Shown: positions 4,746 to 7,200 of the stretch, in pieces | Layout: the number at the start of each line of letters is the position of its first letter | How positions within the stretch are numbered: position 1 is the stretch's first letter | Origin: Myxococcales bacterium | GTDB lineage: Bacteria; Myxococcota; Myxococcia; Myxococcales; Myxococcaceae | DNA: 7,200 nucleotides | Direction of reading: 5' to 3' | NCBI GenBank assembly: GCA_003153055.1 | Contig: PMBV01000346.1 | Span: 812 to 8,011, forward strand | Translations under genes and position numbers: made by a program | The notes under the pieces: generated by a model | The model's input: only the letters and a program-made list of their open reading frames with translations | Told to the model about the DNA's origin: nothing | Database searches by the model: none

Positions 4746-6686
4746 ATGGCGAAGCGTCTTGGCGAACGGCTGATCGAGGCGGGCCTGGTATCCGCCGAGG
4801 CTGTAGACCAGGCGCTGAGCCACCAGCAGATCACCGGCCACCGCCTGGGGGATTGCCTCGTCGAGTTGGGGCTCCTCCAGGAGACGGCCTTGCTCCGCTT
4901 TCTCGCCGCTGAGCTCAAGACCCGCTTCGTCTCGGCCGAGAAGCTCGCGCGGGTGAAGATTCCCCCCGAGGCCCTCGAGAAGATCCCCGTGCGCACCGCG
5001 GAGGCGCAGGACCTGTTGCCCATCGCGGTGGACAGCGAGCGCCGGCTGTTGTCCATCGTGATGGCCCACCCGCAGAACGAGGCCCTGCTCAAAGAGCTCA
5101 CCGCCATCAGCGGAATGAGCGAGGTGTTCGCCTTCGTCGGGCTCCGCAGCGCGATTCAGGCGGCGATCAAGAAGCACTACTACGGAGACCCCACGGCTTT
5201 TGCTGCGCTGGAGGGCGGGCCAGGGTTCACCACGGCTCGAACCTCGGGCGACCTGGGGAAGCTGGCCGCGGCCTACGAGGGCGCCGACTCACGAGCCGAC
5301 GCGAGGCCGAGCTCGACGGGCGGCTCGCGTACGCCCAGCCGCCTCAACCCCACCCAGCTCCGCGAGGCCATGGGCGCCACGAGGGGAATGATCAGCGAGG
5401 CTGACTTCACCGAGACCTTGAGCGTGCTGGTCGAGCTCCTCGAGATGCCAAAGCGGGAGTTCCGCGGGCACTCGGGCCTCGTGGCACGCCAGGCCTCGCT
5501 CATCGCCAGGCGAATGGGCCTCCAGCCCCGAGAGGTGGCCTACACCTCGGTGGCCGCCCACCTTCACGACCTGGGCAAGCGGCCCGATCTGCACTTCACC
5601 CTCGCGCTCCTGGCCGCGCGCCCCGAGCTCAAGCCCGAGGCCAAGCGCTTCGTGCGAGCGCCCATCAAGCTGTTCGAGATGGTGCACTTGGCCGGCGCCA
5701 TCAACGCCATCCTCGCCCAGCTCTACGAGTGCTTCGACGGCAGTGGCGTGCCCCAAGGCGTCAGGGGCGAAGACATTCCGTGCGGGGCGCGCATCATCGC
5801 GGCGGTCGACACCTTCTTCGATCTCACCAGGAACCCCTCGAACCACCTCGGTCGCCTGTTGCCCAAGCACGAGGCCCTCGACTGGCTCCATGGCCAGTCG
5901 GGCACCCTGTTCGACCCGGTGGTGCTGGACACCCTGAGCACGCTGCAGAGTGGAGACCTCTTGCGGCAGCGGGTACAGAACGACGGCCGGCAGATCATCG
6001 TGGCCGATCCCGATGAGGCGGTGCGCACCGACCTGATGGACAGCCTGAGCAAGGCGGGCCTGGTGGTGCAGGCCGTGCTCAAGCTCGACGGCGTCATCGA
6101 CGCGGTGCTCACCAACGAGGCCGACACGCTGGTGGTGGGCCTCGGGTTCGGCGTCAGCGACCTGGTGGCCCTGACCCAATTCGTTCGGGCGAGGCCGGAG
6201 AACGCGTCGGTGCCGCTGCTGGTGCTGGGAGACCCGACGGACCCCTCCAGTCGGGAGCGGCTCACCCAGTCGGGCGTCACCGGATTCCTTCCGCTCCCCC
6301 TCTCGCCGGAGGAGGCGGCCGCCACCATTCGAGGGGCCTACATCGACCGGGTGGATCACGGCGGAGTCGGGCACCTGGTTCGAGGCGGGCTCGACGAGCT
6401 CGAGGCCTTCGAGCTGCTGCGGATCCTCGGGGCCGGCCGCAAGTCGGGCAAGCTCACCATCAGGAGCGGACCGCACGACGGCTTCGTTCAGATGGAGAAT
6501 GGCCGGGTGGTGTACGCCAGCTTCGGCGACAAGCGCGGCGAGACGGCGCTGGCCCCGCTGTTCTCCCTGCCCCAGGCAGACTTCCAGTACGATCCCGAGG
6601 CGATCCTCCTGGACATGCCCAACGCTGACAAGGACCTCGAGATATTCGCCCGGGCCCTCAAGGCCGGGGGCGACTCTCGGAGGTGA
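4746..6686 (+). CDS. MshEN - HD-GYP-like - pseudo-receiver - DUF4388 (PATAN) signalling protein
   Basis: This 646-residue cytoplasmic protein has four domains. Residues 1-148 are a GspE/MshE N-terminal (MshEN) domain. Two 24-residue motifs, each opening R-L-G and carrying a mid Gly and Leu pattern (4-27 and 33-56), are separated by exactly 5 residues, the arrangement known to bind c-di-GMP. After a flexible linker (155-205), residues about 222-400 resemble HD-GYP. H242 and H274-D275-x-G-K are kept, but the later His of the fold is A305, the HHE triplet is L326-Y-E and GYP is G334-V-P. Residues 415-535 look like a receiver, with acidic D421/D423 but G465, G495 and L517 in place of the phospho-acceptor Asp, Thr/Ser and Lys. 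Residues 543-640 are DUF4388. No membrane segment is visible. ATG 4746 starts right at the MshEN domain, with AAGGAA close upstream. The likely role is a c-di-GMP-responsive effector or scaffold. Confidence 0.9.
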   Translation: MAKRLGERLIEAGLVSAEAVDQALSHQQITGHRLGDCLVELGLLQETALLRFLAAELKTRFVSAEKLARVKIPPEALEKIPVRTAEAQDLLPIAVDSERRLLSIVMAHPQNEALLKELTAISGMSEVFAFVGLRSAIQAAIKKHYYGDPTAFAALEGGPGFTTARTSGDLGKLAAAYEGADSRADARPSSTGGSRTPSRLNPTQLREAMGATRGMISEADFTETLSVLVELLEMPKREFRGHSGLVARQASLIARRMGLQPREVAYTSVAAHLHDLGKRPDLHFTLALLAARPELKPEAKRFVRAPIKLFEMVHLAGAINAILAQLYECFDGSGVPQGVRGEDIPCGARIIAAVDTFFDLTRNPSNHLGRLLPKHEALDWLHGQSGTLFDPVVLDTLSTLQSGDLLRQRVQNDGRQIIVADPDEAVRTDLMDSLSKAGLVVQAVLKLDGVIDAVLTNEADTLVVGLGFGVSDLVALTQFVRARPENASVPLLVLGDPTDPSSRERLTQSGVTGFLPLPLSPEEAAATIRGAYIDRVDHGGVGHLVRGGLDELEAFELLRILGAGRKSGKLTIRSGPHDGFVQMENGRVVYASFGDKRGETALAPLFSLPQADFQYDPEAILLDMPNADKDLEIFARALKAGGDSRR

Positions 6687-6695
6687 TTGGGCATC

Positions 6696-6718
6696 GTCGG
6701 CGGACCTCGAGTGCCGAC
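6696..6718 (+). terminator. Weak terminator-like hairpin after the signalling gene
   Basis: A 6-bp stem GTCGGC/GCCGAC with an 11-base loop begins 10 bases after the stop at 6686. It has no U tract, so if it stops transcription it does so weakly or with Rho. It is the nearest candidate for the end of the operon. Confidence 0.2.
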
Positions 6719-6816
6719 CGACACGCATTCCGCAGGCCCCCTTCCTCGCGCCGCTCGCACACTGCTCGTTGATTTTCCCGGGTGGCGAGGCCGGTCGAAG
6801 GAAGCACGGCTCCAGG

Positions 6817-6844
6817 GAGAGCGGCAGGTGCCGGCACCGCTCTC
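6817..6844. repeat. Strong GC-rich inverted repeat with inner palindrome
   Basis: GAGAGCGG (6817-6824) pairs perfectly with CCGCTCTC (6837-6844) around a 12-base loop. The perfect 12-bp palindrome GGTGCCGGCACC at 6827-6838 overlaps this and gives an alternative fold. It lies 130 bases after the stop of the signalling gene. No U tract follows on either strand, so an RNA 3' structure or a protein-binding site is as likely as a terminator. Confidence 0.5.
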
Positions 6845-7200
6845 AAGGTGGACGAGTTGGATGTACGGGCGCCCTCCCAGCCAAGTGCGGGCAGCCCCTT
6901 GGCCACCAGAGGGGGTCGGGCCGAGGATGCGCAGCGGCGCCCAGCGCCCGGCATGGTGGAACTCATCCACGACCCAACGGTTTGGGGCGCCCTGAGTCGG
7001 AGGAGCAGCAGAGCGCGTCGTCCTGGGCCACACTCCACGATGATGGCTCCGGCTCGGGAGCGCAGGCGAGTCAGTCGGTTGGCCTTCTGAGGGCACCAGA
7101 CTTCGCCGAGTGACGAACTGACTCTCGAGGGGAGATCGAAAACCGCGAGGTTACAAACCGAGCGCCGTCCGATGTGAACTAGCGAAATAGTGAGACTTGT

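Larger units (their letters stand above)
6687..7200. other. Intergenic tail without a convincing gene
   Basis: No frame here has a ribosome site, a recognisable domain and codon use like the neighbours. Open frames on both strands overlap each other and the upstream gene, as expected in GC-rich DNA. It holds two hairpins (6696-6718 and 6817-6844) and a stretch around 6900-6995 that gives short protein-like matches on both strands (see findings). The last 60 bases are AT-richer, ending in a stretch around GTGAACTAGCGAAATAG, and may lead into the promoter of a gene beyond the window. No -10/-35 pair is clear. Confidence 0.5.

Noticed and set aside
3830..5107. 425-codon antisense frame across the OB-fold gene
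   Set aside because: Low-complexity L/G/R-rich translation, overlapping three well-supported genes on the other strand.
5289..6728. 479-codon open frame antisense to the signalling protein
   Set aside because: A shadow of GC-biased codons; the sense strand carries HD-GYP, receiver and DUF4388 patterns over the same stretch.
6499..7113. Several open frames of 100-200 codons in the tail on both strands
   Set aside because: They overlap the end of the signalling gene or each other, lack ribosome sites and show no extended domain likeness.
1..7200. CRISPR array, insertion sequence, phage or defence genes
   Set aside because: No regularly spaced repeats, no transposase or integrase motifs and no terminal inverted repeats were found.

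Overview
The window is GC-rich DNA with strong third-position GC bias, so several real genes have long open antisense frames. The gene content points to a deltaproteobacterium-like organism, most likely Myxococcota. The main clue is a cytoplasmic protein that joins a MshEN-type c-di-GMP-binding domain, an HD-GYP-like domain, a receiver-like domain and a DUF4388 (PATAN) domain; such multidomain signalling proteins are common in myxobacteria. The taxonomic call is inference, because no rRNA or universal marker gene is present.

Layout. Positions 1-137 (minus) hold the first 45 codons of an SPFH/slipin-like gene. A 285-base spacer with two weak hairpins follows, then an atypical Thr(CGU)-like tRNA at 423-496 (minus). 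A diacylglycerol/undecaprenol kinase gene with a membrane extension lies at 688-1332 (plus). It converges on a 61-codon unknown gene at 1472-1657 (minus), and a bidirectional intrinsic terminator at about 1342-1374 lies between them. The 244-base divergent spacer 1658-1901 is AT-richer and carries three operator-like dyads, one of them FNR/CRP-like.

From 1902 to 6686 four plus-strand genes are closely spaced: a COG2509-type FAD-dependent dehydrogenase, a small GYF_2-like membrane protein overlapping it by ATGA, an OB-fold protein after a 51-base gap, and the MshEN/HD-GYP-like/receiver-like/DUF4388 protein after a 13-base gap. The first pair is almost certainly translationally coupled. The second pair is probably one transcription unit, and all four could be. 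The 514 bases after 6686 hold no convincing gene, only hairpins and short ambiguous coding-like scraps.

How the genes may work together. The kinase recycles lipid precursors for the envelope and has no evident link to the rest. The OB-fold protein resembles the nucleic-acid-binding front part of YhaM-type 3'-5' exoribonucleases but has no nuclease domain. The last protein keeps an intact-looking tandem c-di-GMP-binding motif, while its HD-GYP and receiver domains have lost most catalytic or phosphorylation residues. It therefore looks like a c-di-GMP effector or scaffold rather than an enzyme. That this pair forms a c-di-GMP-responsive nucleic-acid-binding module is a hypothesis resting only on gene order and domain content. 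I see no defence island, CRISPR array, intact mobile element or clear new system; the most unusual items are this last protein and the dyads at 1712-1857.
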